Shown here: piece after piece, positions 1-11,332 of the stretch | Layout: each line of letters opens with the position of its first letter | Position numbering within the stretch: the stretch's first letter is position 1 | Assembly: GCF_918797505.1 (NCBI RefSeq) | Contig: NC_092793.1 | Coordinates: 7,760,366-7,824,365, forward strand | DNA length: 64,000 nt | Direction: 5' to 3' | Origin: Bemisia tabaci | Taxonomy: Eukaryota; Arthropoda; Insecta; Hemiptera; Aleyrodidae | Translations under genes and position numbers: made by a program | Notes under the pieces: model-generated | Databases searched by the model: none | The model's input: only the letters and a program-made list of their open reading frames with translations | Told to the model about the DNA's origin: nothing

Positions 1-83
1 GAGAATTTTTTTTTTAGTGTACGACTAAAAAGTTCTTAGGTCATAACTGTTCGCGGCGTGCATCATGACTGGAGACATTGAAT

Positions 84-252
84 CAGTAGCGTGGCGTGAA
101 TTGCGATATATCGATTGATTTGCCATTTAAACCTATGGTAAAGAATCGATTATTAAGGCGTTCGCTGCGAACACCCTGTTTATCGATCCTTTTCCATAGG
201 TTTAAATGGCATAACAATCGATATATCGCAAAGCACGCCACGCCGCGCCACT
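84..252. repeat. family A palindromic MITE, copy 1
   Basis: Near-perfect inverted repeat with ends GTGGCGTGAATTGCGATATA and the complement. The arms carry ATCGAT and CCATTTAAACCTATGG, and the centre has TTCGCTGCGAACACC. Other copies: 5831, 8303, 9266, 34207, 40341 and 54292. Confidence 0.85.
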
Positions 253-844
253 GCATTGAATCGAACCCACGCGAGTAATTACGCTAATCCTAGCACCTAA
301 TGACTGATGAATAAATTTACTCTCGACGAGTTATCAAACTAACCTTGATTCACCATATACAGCTTTCAAGGAAGGCCGTGGTCTCGCCGCGAAAACTTAC
401 GGATTTTGCACCGGGAGAATGATACGACCAGGAGAGAAAATGAGAGAAAAGAGCGGGGGCCGGACTCTAAGTGGGTGTCCGAAGCCCCGCTTGCCCGTTC
501 TCCCGAATGTATTGGAAAAAGGTAAAAAGTAATCGTGATTAAGAGCTTCTCCGCTCGCCGAGATTTATCGTTTCAGTAACAATAAATAAGAACTCCCCGC
601 AAGCCTCTCTATCTCTCCTCTTCCTCTCCTCCCCTCTCCCCTTCCGATTCCTTCCCATATTTCTTTGTGCCCGTCTTGCTTTTGACTGGAGTTGCTGCGA
701 TTTTACCTTCAGCTCTCGTTTATCCCAACCCACCGCAGAAATGATAGAAATGACTCGCCGGTATCATTGCCAGTTCATCTGAAATATTTGAAATAGTTTT
801 ATGACGATGGAAACACCGCGCACGGATGGACGCTGCGTCTTCTC
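253..844. other. no gene seen; pyrimidine-rich tract
   Basis: Unassigned sequence. A CT-rich stretch (about 605-655) is the only notable feature; the open frames are short and unlike any family I know. Confidence 0.4.
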
Positions 845-1098
845 TTCTGCCGTGCTGAGGAAGAACGCCGTATGAGCTTTCAGACGTTGACAAATTTCCT
901 TCGATGAAAACCGAATTTATTAGAAAAATTGTGCATATTTTTTCCTGAAATTTTTAGACACTTTTGCAGGTAATTTAATCTAAAAGATCTGAAAATTTCA
1001 CGGAAAAGTATGCATGAATGTCGTCAGAAATACATGTTATATCAAGGGAAATTTGGTAACTCTTGAATGCTCATACGGCGTTCTCCGTAGCACGGCAG
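845..1098. repeat. family C foldback, copy 1
   Basis: Ends CTGCCGTGCTGAGGAAGAAC and CACGGCAG are inverted. The arms carry ACGCCGTATGA and GTTG(C/A)CAAATTTCC, with an AT-rich centre of about 130 bp. It is the most abundant family in the window (at least 12 copies). Confidence 0.85.
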
Positions 1099-2949
1099 TC
1101 TTTCTTTCCACAGTCTGCGTACTCCAATCCCGGGAAGTAAAAAATGGACCGCATCAAGCAGAAAAATGTGCATTTTACGAAAAGATAGGTAGCTATTTGC
1201 GCACTACGCTAAGTTTGTTGCCTATGCGGCAAAATTGAAGGCGTGCATATTGAAAGAGGTATATATGCGTAAGTTTGCGCATTATGTATGTATTGTTCCT
1301 ATTAGATAAACTTGTGTTTAATCAATTTTTCAAAGGAACCAAGGTGCATCAGCTGTTACCAAAATTAATTGGGAAAATTGATTTTTTGCATGGAAACAGT
1401 TGTATGGATTGTGCAAATTTCAGCGAATGTCCGCAACGTACGAAGCAAATTCCTGAACAATTTCAAAGGAATCCGCACGAACGTTTCCTTGTAAAAAATT
1501 AAACTGCCCAGTTAAATTTGGCAATACCTGATGCGGCTTGGTTCCTTTCTGCTACATGCAGTCCAAATAATGATACAATTAGCTTGTCCAGTGATTTTAA
1601 TTGTGACCTTATTGAAAAGTTGTGAGTGCACTTGCCAGCATTTGCACGTATTTCTACCAAACAGAACAATGTGCGTGTGGAAAATATGGGGCGCGCTCGT
1701 TAGTTCTCGGGCCTGAAGAGTGAATGGGAATTATAAAGCGGCAATGACGTCAGCGGTGATGACGGAAGCATCCGAAGGAGCTGCGCGGTTTAACTTATGA
1801 GCCCTGTCCATGATTCTCTTTTGCCATGACCACGGCTCATGTATCCCACTTACAGTTGGCACATAGTTCCGTTTGGTGGATTTAAAATCCCGCTTTTCCG
1901 ATCCTCCAAAAGAAATCAAGCCCACTTTTACATTGTTTCTTACCACCTCACCACTGGCACCCCCCATCTTTCTCATCCGCACATAAGTCTGTGTGGCAGG
2001 AATACGTCGATTTAATTTTTATGAAAATGTAACTTCACAGGTAATTTCATAAATTGCGAGGCGTTGGTTGCAGAAAGGTCATATCTCGGTTGCGATGTCT
2101 CGGAATCTCCCTAAACCTCACGAAACCTAATTTATCCTTTAGAGAGGAAACTACCGGGTGAATTTTTTAAAAATTTTCGGTTTCAGCATTGTAAAATCAT
2201 AGAAAATATCTAGTAAAAGCCACAGCGAATCGCATTTATTTGCTTCAATAATAACGGATGAAACGTTAGCGGCGATCTTGAGACAGCGCAACCAAGAACT
2301 GCCCTTTCAGCACCCAGCGCTTCAATTCGCATTGGGTACCTTTTTAGTTTATGAATATAGAGATAACGAGCGATGCTATAATACTCGACCAGGGAGAATG
2401 AAAGATGGATCAATTATTCGGATTCGTTGACCGGTGTCTGATGGAGATCGTTCTGCGCACTTCGCATGCGCACAATACTAGTTTCGTAGCTTTGAGCACA
2501 TAACGATACGAAAGCCAACTTGGCTGGCGGTCCAGACCTCATTCTGATCAAACCGTATTCAGTGTAAATATATTGCAGCGTCTCAACAGTAAGACTAAAT
2601 TTATTCATTTCTTTGTTCTTCCACAGCAGGGGCGCTATTACTCTTCTTGAAACTGATGTTACATTTTGCTACGAGCCATAGACGGGACTAGGGGGGCGGG
2701 GGGCAACCCTTTCCCAGAGATTATCTGTGCGCGCTCGAAAAAAATTTGAGGGATTTGGCCAAGCAAACTGCGATAAAAATCGAGGCGTGAAATTCGATGT
2801 TGGAGTCAATAAAGCGCCGGAATACCCCGAGCGGTATGAACGCGAAGTGAAATTAGCACCCTAAAAGTGTATAACACTCCGTGAAAAGAGTGGATTCCAC
2901 TCCGTAATAGTGTAAGTCACTATGTAAGGAGGATAGATTCCGCCCTGCA
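1099..2949. other. decayed repeats, no gene seen
   Basis: Holds a foldback at about 1336-1550 (AGGAACCAAGGTGCATCAG versus its complement), fragments of family J at about 1647-1675 and 1850-1885, and a foldback related to 32186-32440 at about 2060-2340 (CGTTGG-TGCAGAAAGG ends). No coding sequence is supported. Confidence 0.45.
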
Positions 2950-3165
2950 ATCGTATCACTCGGGGTTTTTGGGCCTATGACCTGTGTCACACTATCAAAC
3001 TACTCCATCAAAAGTCGTGGTCAAGTGCTGTGATTGGCCCAAGTCATCGAATAGCCCAATCACAACACCTGACCTTGATAATTTGATGGCTAGCTTTGAT
3101 AGTGTGACAAAGGCATATGTAGACTCCGGCAAAGGGTTTCACCCCAAAATTTTTAACAATGTAAA
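2950..3165. repeat. foldback element
   Basis: GTGTCACACTATCAAA near 2985 is inverted at about 3095 (TTTGATAGTGTGACA). The arms also share GTGATTGG and CCAATCAC. Confidence 0.6.
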
Positions 3166-3605
3166 TGCGTCGCACGCACATCCCTTTATATATGAAATTT
3201 AACGTTACAAAAACTACACACTTGCAGCACTAAGCATCACCTCTGTGACTCTTCAACAAATCGAGAAAGAGATTTGAAATTTTGTGAGTGCTCTTAGGTC
3301 AAAGACAACTACTTTTGGGAACCCCCAAAATTTTGCGGGGTCCACCCTAAAAAGGGGCAAAAACCCTAAGGGCGTTTGCGATAAAGGTACCGCGGGATTT
3401 ACTGATCGCCCTGTCCCTGTGGTTATCAGAAAAACTGCTAATACCATACTCGGCACACTTTTGCTTTTTTGCAACGTTCCGAAATTCGGCTTCAACATTT
3501 CAATTTTTTTCCCTAAGGTTAACCTCCAGGTTACAAAATGAAGGAAATTGGAGTTATCAGGTGATGATGTGCAACGGTTTAATTTGAGCTGTGTGGTTGT
3601 CCTAC

Positions 3606-3851
3606 GCACAGTGGATCGAGTCAATTAGTGAGGTCGGACATGAAATTTTTGACAAAAACTGCAAATTTTGATGTTAATTTCGTCACATTTGAAATTACAT
3701 TACGTCACATTTGCTTTTAGAGGAAAATTTCACGAGGAAACCAATGGGACCACTTTTAGAACCTCAAAATTTTGTATAAACGGATGTATAAGCTCTTAAA
3801 GTTTCCAAATTTTGTCCGACGTCTCCTAGTGACTCGATCCATTGTGTGCCG
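3606..3851. repeat. family M foldback, copy 1
   Basis: GCACAGTGGATCGAGTCAAT at the left matches inverted GACTCGATCCATTGTGTGC at the right. It is about 245 bp, with internal TTTCACGAGGAAACCAATGG. Copies: 5144, 20057 (interrupted) and 54968 (partial). Confidence 0.8.
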
Positions 3852-4353
3852 TGCTGAAGAAAAACGCCGTTTGAACATTCGAGAGTTGCCAAATTTCCTC
3901 CGATAAAATGTTCATTTTTTAGGAAATTTATGTGTATTTTTCCTTGAAATTTGCAGGCACCATCTGTGTGATTGGGGACAAAATTATCTGAAAAATTAGA
4001 AGAAAAATATTTCTGAGTTTACCAAGGAATTCGTGTTTCAGCAAAGGAAATTTGGCAACGCCTGAAGGTTCATACGGCGTTTTTCCTCATTTCCTCTAGT
4101 CCTTTACTACCGTGCTAAGGAAGAACGCCGTATGAACATTCAAGAGTTGCCAGATTTTCTTCGATAAAATGTTTATTTTTGAGAAAAGTTAATTTTCTTT
4201 GAAATTTTCAGGAGCTATGGGTGAAATTACGAATGAAATTATCTAAGAAATTGGATGGAAAATATTCATAAGTTTACTGGGAAATTCGTGTTTTATCAAA
4301 AGAGATTTGGCAACGCCTGAAGGTTCATACGGCGTTTTTCCTAATTTCCTCCG
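3847..4353. repeat. family C foldback copies 2 and 3 in tandem
   Basis: Two complete copies (about 3847-4098 and 4108-4353) lie head to tail, separated by about 10 bases. Each ends in GGTTCATACGGCGTTTTTCC and then TTTCCTC plus TCCTTTA. Confidence 0.85.
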
Positions 4354-5143
4354 GTCCTTTAATTCAGTCACGTTACTCGTTTCCTACCACCGCGATTAAA
4401 AAGAAGCGAACTGTATCGGTGTCTTGGTGGAGCGGCCACAGATTCACCGCAACCAGGCACAGGCAGGTATTGCAGAATATTAGCTCTCGCGTTTGCGGTA
4501 TGAGCCGGCCAGGATGAACCGAGAATCAGAGCCATCCCCGTGAAATCAATTGGACCAGCCGCAGCGCCAAAGAAAAACGATCAGCACGACCGGATTCATG
4601 ATAATTTCGCGGATAATGCGGCACAAATGCGGTGCTCATGTTATGATTTTAAAAGGAAGCCTCATTCGCGCGGGGTATTCCTCTCCCAAAGAAAGTCATA
4701 CTGGGTCACTTTTTGATCGAGTCCAGTGTTCGAAACTCATCTTTGAGTTTCAAAAGCCATGTGGCTCATCAAGCTCGATTTTTAGGGGCCATTGAAGATT
4801 TTTCAAGGGCCAAATTGATTTTTCGCCTAATAATCACGGCGCATTCAGTGAAAAGTTAGGCGCAAGATGTTTTAGTTACAGAGTGAGTAGCTGTAACTTC
4901 GGAGAAATTTCGAAAAATCATCAAACAGAAAAATTGGGATTTTTCTGGGGGAGGGGGGGGGGGCAATTTTTAGGGGTCACGTTGGCGCAGAGCCTTCATT
5001 TTTTAGGCACCATTACCGATTTCTCAGGTGGATTTGGCGCGTTGGCGCCTGTGAGTTTTGAACACTGAGCGAGTCTATCGCCCGGAAAAAAAATCAAATG
5101 TTGATTTGGCATTTTAACTGCGCCCTTATGTGCCGTTAGCACG
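4354..5143. other. no gene seen
   Basis: Mostly unassigned, with one poly(G) tract at about 4947-4963. The short open frames lack recognisable domains. Confidence 0.4.
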
Positions 5144-5383
5144 GCGCACGGTGGATCGAGTCAATCAGAGAGGTCGGACACGACATTTTGAACCAAAATC
5201 GCGAATTTTGATGTTCAACTCGTCAAATTTTAAATCGTCAGGGCTGCCTCTAGCAGAAAATTTCACGAGGAAACCAATGATATCACTCTTAGTACCTCAA
5301 AGTCTTGTATGAACGGGGTTTTGAGCCTTTAAAGTTTCCAAATTTTGTCCGACCTCCCCCATCGACTCGATCTATTGTGCGGC
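5144..5383. repeat. family M foldback, copy 2
   Basis: GCACGGTGGATCGAGTCAAT at the left and GACTCGATCTATTGTGC at the right, with the shared GAGGAAACCAATG core. Directly after it a 5-base tandem (AACGT)n of about four units occurs at 5385-5402. Confidence 0.8.
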
Positions 5384-5830
5384 GTAACGTAACGTAACGT
5401 AACCGACACGAAGCATTCCTCTTCTCCGCAAATTAGCATTCGACCGCATGGAGCTACTCAAACCGATTTTATTTTCTCATCCCGAGTATGTGATGGCGCT
5501 GCGATTCAGGCGTCTTTTTCTTCGGACAGGACAACGGTAAGAGCGAGGGAATTGCGACAATTCCAAAGGCTGTGTATTCCGCGAGTCGCGGATTGTGGGC
5601 TGCTGGACGCCGGGGTGGGGGGGGGGGGGGGGCCGAGAGGAGTTCATTAAAAGATGAAAAGCGGCGTGGCGAAGCGGACGCGACTCGCGTGGCGGGTGCG
5701 CGCCGATGGTAGCGTTAATTGTGACCACCATTAAAAATGCGCGAGCGAGGCCGAGCACATTGCGAGCAACCTGTAAAAGTTTAAAATGTTGCTTTGAATA
5801 GGTGGGCTTCATTGTCCGATGTCTTCCCCA
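5384..5830. other. no gene seen; poly(G) tract
   Basis: Unassigned GC-richer sequence with about 16 consecutive G at 5617-5632. Confidence 0.4.
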
Positions 5831-5977
5831 CCGGTGGCGAGGCGTGCGTGATCGATCATCGATATCCCCCCGTTGGAAGCTGCGGTGAAGAATCGATTAT
5901 TTAGGTGTTCCCTGTCTATCGATCCTTTTCAGTAGGTTTCAATGACAGATCAATCGATATATCGCAAAGCACGCCGC
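5831..5977. repeat. family A palindromic MITE, copy 2 (diverged)
   Basis: Begins GGTGGCGAGGCGTGCGTGAT and ends CGATATATCGCAAAGCACGC, with the family centre GGTGTTC. The left arm is diverged. Confidence 0.75.
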
Positions 5978-6177
5978 TCTTTATTCCGAGCCCGCGGAAA
6001 AGGCGCCTCGGCCTGGAATTCACCCGGGTTTGAGTCCGGTCCGTTCCGGGAACCGCGAGGAGCAGCGAGGGGCGTCCTTCTTCGATTATTTTATTTCTAT
6101 GCTAGGAGTGTGTTGCCGCCTAACTGTAAGTTGGAAGTTACAGCCTTCTGAACCGGACGCGAAGGGGGAAAAGGTAT

Positions 6178-6523
6178 CGCTGATCCTACAATGTTCTCAA
6201 AGGCTTCTGGAGCGTCTCGCCTACATTTCTGCCCGAGCAGCGTGTTGTATTCGACGCCCATAACTTCACGTATCCTTTCATTCCGAACGTAACCCTCTTG
6301 ACACCCCGGCTGATCTACGCCAGTAGTCCATCTCGGTTGCTTGAAGGGGCCGTTTCTTCAACTGCCGTACTTCGCTGCCATAGGTTAATATGCTCTTGAT
6401 GATGGATTTTTTAATTCTCTTCTCCTTAATTTCGGATACAGTCTGGTCCCAAAGAATACCATTCATCATTCGAATGGCTTTCCTCCCCAGTGGATTAGCA
6501 TGGAAAGCGTTGCCACCGGCCAA
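6178..6523 (-). pseudogene. RTE-like non-LTR retrotransposon fragment 1
   Basis: Reverse-strand translation gives the end of a reverse transcriptase ORF: RMMNGILWDQTVSEIKEKR, SILTYGSE, ATEMDYWRRSAGVSR. After a frameshift at about 6300 it continues RNERIREVMGVEYNTLLGQK. These match the known 'YG(S/A)E.W.L', 'EM..(L/W)RR' and 'R.RNE.IRE.MGVE' blocks of RTE/CR1-like proteins. It is a dead, 5'-truncated copy. Confidence 0.78.
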
Positions 6524-6922
6524 CTGGACATGAAAATCATGGCGAACTCTTGACCCGATTGCTGGGAAAACTTTGAGCTAGGATGGACCTGCGGTTGTGG
6601 ATCGTTGGAACTATCTGTGCTCGCGGCTACGCCACGGTCGACCAGTGCTCAGGAGCAAGGTGCAGAAAGGGAGGGGGCGGGTGGGGGACGAGGGCGAAAG
6701 AAAAGTGGGGCTGCGGGCTGCGGCTACTTGGAAAAATATCGAGTAACGCTCCGTTCCGAACGGAAGCGATGTCGAAGCAGTGAGTATTTACTGTTAGCCT
6801 CATACTAATAAGCAGATGATGATGATGCTTGCGACTCCTCACCGCTGAGCAGCGAACACCACTGAACATTCAATGTTGCCTCATCTCTCTTGCTCAAGGC
6901 TTGAACGCTGCCCCCTGGCCGC

Positions 6923-7340
6923 TACACTGAAAAAAAAAATCTCGGTGTATTTACAGAGAAAACGGTAAAATTACCAAGAATTCAGGGTTCTACTTGATCC
7001 CAGTTTTTTCTTGGTAAAATTAACATTTATGGAATTGGTAATTTTACCGAGAAATCTCGGTAAAATTATTGACTTCCTCGGTAATTTTACTAGACCCCGG
7101 TAAAAACGCCAATATTTTTTATCGACTGTGGTAGAATTACCGAGATAAAATGGCAAAGTTACCGGGAATTGATTACCAATAAAAGTGGTATTTTTACCTG
7201 AAAAAAACGGTAAAAATACCGGTTTTTAGGTAAGCTTACCAGAATGTCTCGGTAAAATTACCAATAATTGGTAAAAAAAATGAAATGGTATAAGTACCAA
7301 AGGACCTTGGTAAAAACGCCGATAATTTTTTTTCAGTGTA
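6923..7340. mobile_element. family F MITE made of GGTAAAATTACC motifs
   Basis: Ends TACACTGAAAAAAAA and TTTTTTTTCAGTGTA are inverted. The interior is a run of short self-complementary units on GGTAAAATTACC/GGTAATTTTACC, about a dozen, so it can fold in many alternative ways. Confidence 0.75.
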
Positions 7341-8302
7341 GGCGGTCCAGCTCCCGGAGGGTGCTTCGCGCCCTTCAAGACTCTCGTGCTCCTAGTTAAT
7401 CTGGATAGAGTAGGTTCACCTTGCGATCATCTCCTATCGATGACCGCAAAAGTCATGAAAAAACGGCCCGATAGATCTCTCGAACGAACTGAGTAAAAAC
7501 AAAATTGACATTTATAAAGTTTAAATGCAATAATTCACAACTTTATCACATATTATACAAAAACTGTGAGCAAGCATCCAAAAATAGAATAAAGCGGGCT
7601 CATCGAGGGACTGTCCCTTATCCATGGCAAAGGTCATGGTAATCGGCCCAGTAGAACGATAGAACGAATTGTGAAAATACATTAAAATTCAGGGGGTCAG
7701 AGAGGAGAACTTGTAGTAATGAAATGAAGCTAGAACATTACTGGGCTCTCCTGAGAGACTGATACCGGTTTGAACTGATTTAGTTTTCATTTGAGCTCTT
7801 CAGTTGGGCGAAAATTTAAAATAGGGGACATTCTTGTCCCCGGTCTTTTACTAGCATATGAATATGTTCTACTACTATTTTTTTGGCCTGAATATGAGAA
7901 AAACACTCTTTTCTGAAAACACAAACATTGAAAAAATGCCTAATATCCATATTTTTTTGTGATTTTTTACCCTTTGAATGGTGTCAATTTCACGATCGTC
8001 CCGCATCCCGGCACTGTGGTTTCTATAGCTTACGCCGTTACAACTCACAGAGTAAAACGTTATTCGAGAACTTACAAATCATTAATCATTTAAAATCGTT
8101 TCTTTATTGTAAAAAAATAAATACAAGATAATAAAATCCGCAGTATAATTCGTCCAAAAGCGGACAAGAGCATTTGAAAACGTTTATTCACGACCGTTGC
8201 AGCTAGACTCTAGAGATAGAGGATCATACCAAAAAGCGTGTAAGTAGCGCAAACGTAATCCGGTCAGCGTCGGTGTTGCCTGAGGATGCCCTGAAGTGGG
8301 AG
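7341..8302. other. no gene seen; degenerate direct repeat
   Basis: A weak direct repeat of about 180-200 bp (ATGACCGCAAAAGTCATG... at 7440, ATGGCAAAGGTCATGG... at 7624, each with CGGCCC and GAACGAA) suggests decayed satellite. The rest is unassigned. Confidence 0.35.
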
Positions 8303-8467
8303 CAGTGGCGTGGCGTGAATTGCGATAAATCGATTGTTAAGCCATTTAAACCTATGGAAAAGGATCGATAAACAGGGTGTTCACAGCGAACACCTCAATA
8401 ATCGATTCTTTACTATAGGTTTAAATGGCGTAACAATCGATATATCGCAAAGCACGCCACGCCACTG
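8303..8467. repeat. family A palindromic MITE, copy 3
   Basis: Complete copy with CAGTGGCGTGGCGTGAATTG at the left and CACGCCACGCCACTG at the right; centre TGTTCACAGCGAACACC. Confidence 0.88.
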
Positions 8468-8931
8468 ATTGTGAGTGGGAGGACGTATTTATCATGACCA
8501 GGTTGAAGTTTTTGGTGAATCGCAACAATATCAGCTGGCAAGCAATAATTGAGAACTCACGACTGTCACGCTCGTTCTATATATTTTGAAATGTTTTTCA
8601 TTGAAATCATGCATGCCTTTTGTAAGCATTTCGTATGAACCAAGGTAGAAATCTGGTGCTCATTTATTCGTTTCCAAAGATGGCGGCACGTGCTGCTGTT
8701 TAGTTTCGGAACTCACGACCGTTACAGAGAGCTGAAATTTGAATAGGAAAAACTTTGTAAAAAACAAAAATTTCCGAAAATATTCTGACCGTTTACGTTT
8801 TTGGATCCCAGAAATCGTCAAGCTCTGAGAAAACACAACTTCCAGGGAAATTGATGAACTTGATTTTTCGACTTTTTTCACCCTGAAACATCCCCCATTT
8901 TAAATGTTCGCCCAGTTATTGTGACACTTCG

Positions 8932-9190
8932 TCGTTTCCTAGTCAAAAGAACGTAGCTCCATTCCAAGGTTGCAAAATTGACTCAAATAATCCAATGTTT
9001 TACAGGAATGTACCTATGCAATTTTCTCCCAAATTTTTCCAATATCTATACATGCGATCAGAAGAAAAATCAGGGAAATTTTCACAGGGAGATGCCCAAA
9101 ATTCTCCCGGTAAAACTGCAATTTGCGAGGGGAAATTTGGCAACATTGAAATTTTGTTACGTTCTTTCGTGAGAGGAAAGACGACCTAGT
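8932..9190. repeat. foldback element related to family C arms
   Basis: GTCGTTTCCTAGTCAAAAGAACGT at the left pairs with inverted ACGTTCTTTCGTGAGAGGAAAGACGAC at the right (left motif trimmed at 20 bases: GTCGTTTCCTAGTCAAAAGA). The interior has GGAAATTTGGCAAC, also found in family C. A partial relative lies at about 24727-24800. Confidence 0.6.
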
Positions 9191-9265
9191 CGGATCTCAG
9201 CCTAGCATATCCTACCGAGAAAACACGCGCGTCAGTGTCGTCTGGTACGAAAATTTTTGGGGGTG

Positions 9266-9431
9266 CAGATACCATGGCGTGAATTGCGATACATCGATTG
9301 TCAAGCCATTTAAACCCATGGTAGAGAATCGATTGTGAAGGGGTTCGCTGCGAACAATCTGTTTATCGATCTTTGTCCTTCGGTTTAAATGACCGATCAA
9401 TCGATATATCGCAATTCACGCCACGCTACTG
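9266..9431. repeat. family A palindromic MITE, copy 4
   Basis: CATGGCGTGAATTGCGATAC at the left, CGCAATTCACGCCACGCTAC at the right, with the family centre. Its right end overlaps the target duplication of the adjoining family I element, so family I inserted after it. Confidence 0.82.
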
Positions 9432-9432
9432 G

Positions 9433-9867
9433 TAGAGTCCCTTTATACCCAGAGTTAAGACAACTCGATTATCAGCTGACTGGCAGCCGGCCTTGGCTGG
9501 CCATGGAGGCCGAAACGAGTGCACCCAAACGAACGATATTGAGGGATAAGGATCAGGAATCCTGCGATGTCTGTCACACAAAAACAACAACATCAACAAA
9601 TTGATCAATTAAAAAGAAAATGAGATTGGTTTGTGAATAATTTCTTAATCTATTTTCATTTTGGACCGATGGCAATAACAATTTACTCTTGATAAACCAC
9701 AATTAGGTAATATTTTCATTTTTCTTGTTCACATTCGAGGTACCGCCATCTTGGTGCACTCGTTTCGGCCTCCATGAGCGAGAACCAATCAGAATTGGAT
9801 TTTTTTTAGGCCACTTTCAGCCCAACCAAAAGTGAGTTGTCTTAACTCTGGGTATAAAGGGACTCTA
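9433..9867. mobile_element. family I hAT-like MITE, copy 1
   Basis: Inverted ends TAGAGTCCCTTTATACCCAG and CTGGGTATAAAGGGACTCTA. The flanks GCTACTGG and GCTACTGC form a near-perfect 8-bp target-site duplication, typical of hAT elements. No transposase is present. Confidence 0.8.
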
Positions 9868-10684
9868 GCTACTGCTACGCTTTCGGGGCTCCTTCCCCAC
9901 GGAGGGAGCCCTTTGTTACTGACCTAAATACCTCTTTTACGTGGGTTTTTAAGTTTTAAGGCCCCTGAAACAGATCCACCGGGGCCCTCTGAGCTACCCG
10001 CCCGTTAGAATTTCTGGGAGGCTGAAACGCCCTAGCTCCCCTAGCCAGACCGCCCCTGACGCACGCTTTTCCATGTAAGGTCGATCAGCATGAAGTATGT
10101 TGGATCAGTATGATGTCATGCTGGCCTAACATAATATCAGTGTGATAACATGCTGGTAGGGAAAACCAGCGTGATATCATACGGATATCCTGTAGAAGAA
10201 TCGACCAGTTAACATTACCTGGTAAAAATATTGGCGATAAGAGCTGCGTTTCAAAATACCATAGGAATTCTTATAGCCGGCTAAAGAAGGCTACAGAAAA
10301 TCATATAGCTGGCTGTAGAATGCGGAGAAAATCATGCGGCCGGGCTGTACGAAGCGATAAAAAAGTATGGAGCCGGGCTATAGTTCCTATCGCCGGGCTT
10401 TACACTTTATCGCCTGGCTGTTGCTTTTTCGCCGTCGATTGTAAAAGGCTATGAAAAACTGTGTAGAAATTCGTGTGCTCTGGAAATCATCAAGTTTGAT
10501 ACGGAACCACCTTAATATTTACAAAACTCACATTATATTTTCCTTTAATACATATTTTTTTTCATCAATTAAAATGAGAATAACCCATACAGGATGTGCA
10601 AACATTTCAAAATCATGAGTTGAATAACGCTGACTCCGCCAGATTAAATATTAGAGCCTAACACAAAGCGGAGCGGCGACGCAC

Positions 10685-10762
10685 TGGCGCCTACAAACCT
10701 AACAGGGATACTTCACGCATTGCGCAACGCGTGAAGTATCCCTGTTAGGTTTGTAGGCGCCA
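10685..10762. repeat. perfect 34-bp hairpin
   Basis: 10685-10718 is exactly complementary to 10729-10762, with a 10-base loop (ATTGCGCAAC). The arm includes GGGATACTTCACGC. Related sequence (GCAATGCATGAAGTATCCTG) recurs as tandem units at about 31215, 31285, 42028 and 42098. Confidence 0.9.
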
Positions 10763-10920
10763 ATGCGTGTTACGCGCTGGCTGCCCGCCTGCCACGACGC
10801 TTGAAGCAACTATTTCACACCAGAGGTATTGCACAGTATCATACGAAACTGAAGGCGCTCTAATATATTAGTAATGGCAGGCATCCATCAAAAGTACGAA
10901 GCTTTCCTCGCAAAATAAAT

Positions 10921-11195
10921 CAAGATACTACGGCCCAAAAAGAGAGCGGTAGTCCAAAAACTCACTAAGTCCTAGCATCCGCAATTAGTAACGTTTAGCA
11001 TACACTTTATCGCCAGGCTGTTGCTTAGTCGCCATCGGCTATAAAAGACTATAAAACCAAGATACTACGGCCCAAAAAGAGAGCAGTATTCTAAAAACTC
11101 ACTAAGTCTTAGCATCCGTAATTAGTAACGTTTAGCATACACTTTATCGCCTGGCTGTTGCTTAACCGCCATCGGCTATAAAAGGCTATAAGAAA
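10921..11195 (+). repeat. two 137-bp tandem units
   Basis: CAAGATACTACGGCCCAAAA starts both units (10921 and 11058); both run through GTAACGTTTAGCATACACTT and GCCATCGGCTATAAAA with only a few differences. Confidence 0.85.
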
Positions 11196-11332
11196 TTGTG
11201 TAGCCGGCTATAGAAGCTATTGGAAATCTTACAGCCGGCCGTAGGTCTATGGTATTTTGGAACACAGATTCTACTGCCAATTTTTACCAGGGTTATGATA
11301 TAGGTACCGATCGACTGTACCAGAGATAGATT

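Larger units (their letters stand above)
10201..11314. repeat. large composite foldback with internal tandem repeat
   Basis: Ends TACCTGGTAAAAATATTGGC and GCCAATTTTTACCAGG are inverted, with TTTCAAAATACCATAG/CTATGGTATTTTGGAA inside. The interior has GCCGGGCTATAG-type motifs, a perfect hairpin (10685-10762) and a 137-bp direct repeat. Confidence 0.65.

Noticed and set aside
5385..5402. Telomere-like repeat (AACGT)n
   Set aside because: Only about four units, and the insect telomere unit is TTAGG; it is a short microsatellite.
10685..10762. CRISPR or attachment-site interpretation of the hairpin
   Set aside because: There is no repeat-spacer spacing and the context is a eukaryotic foldback element.
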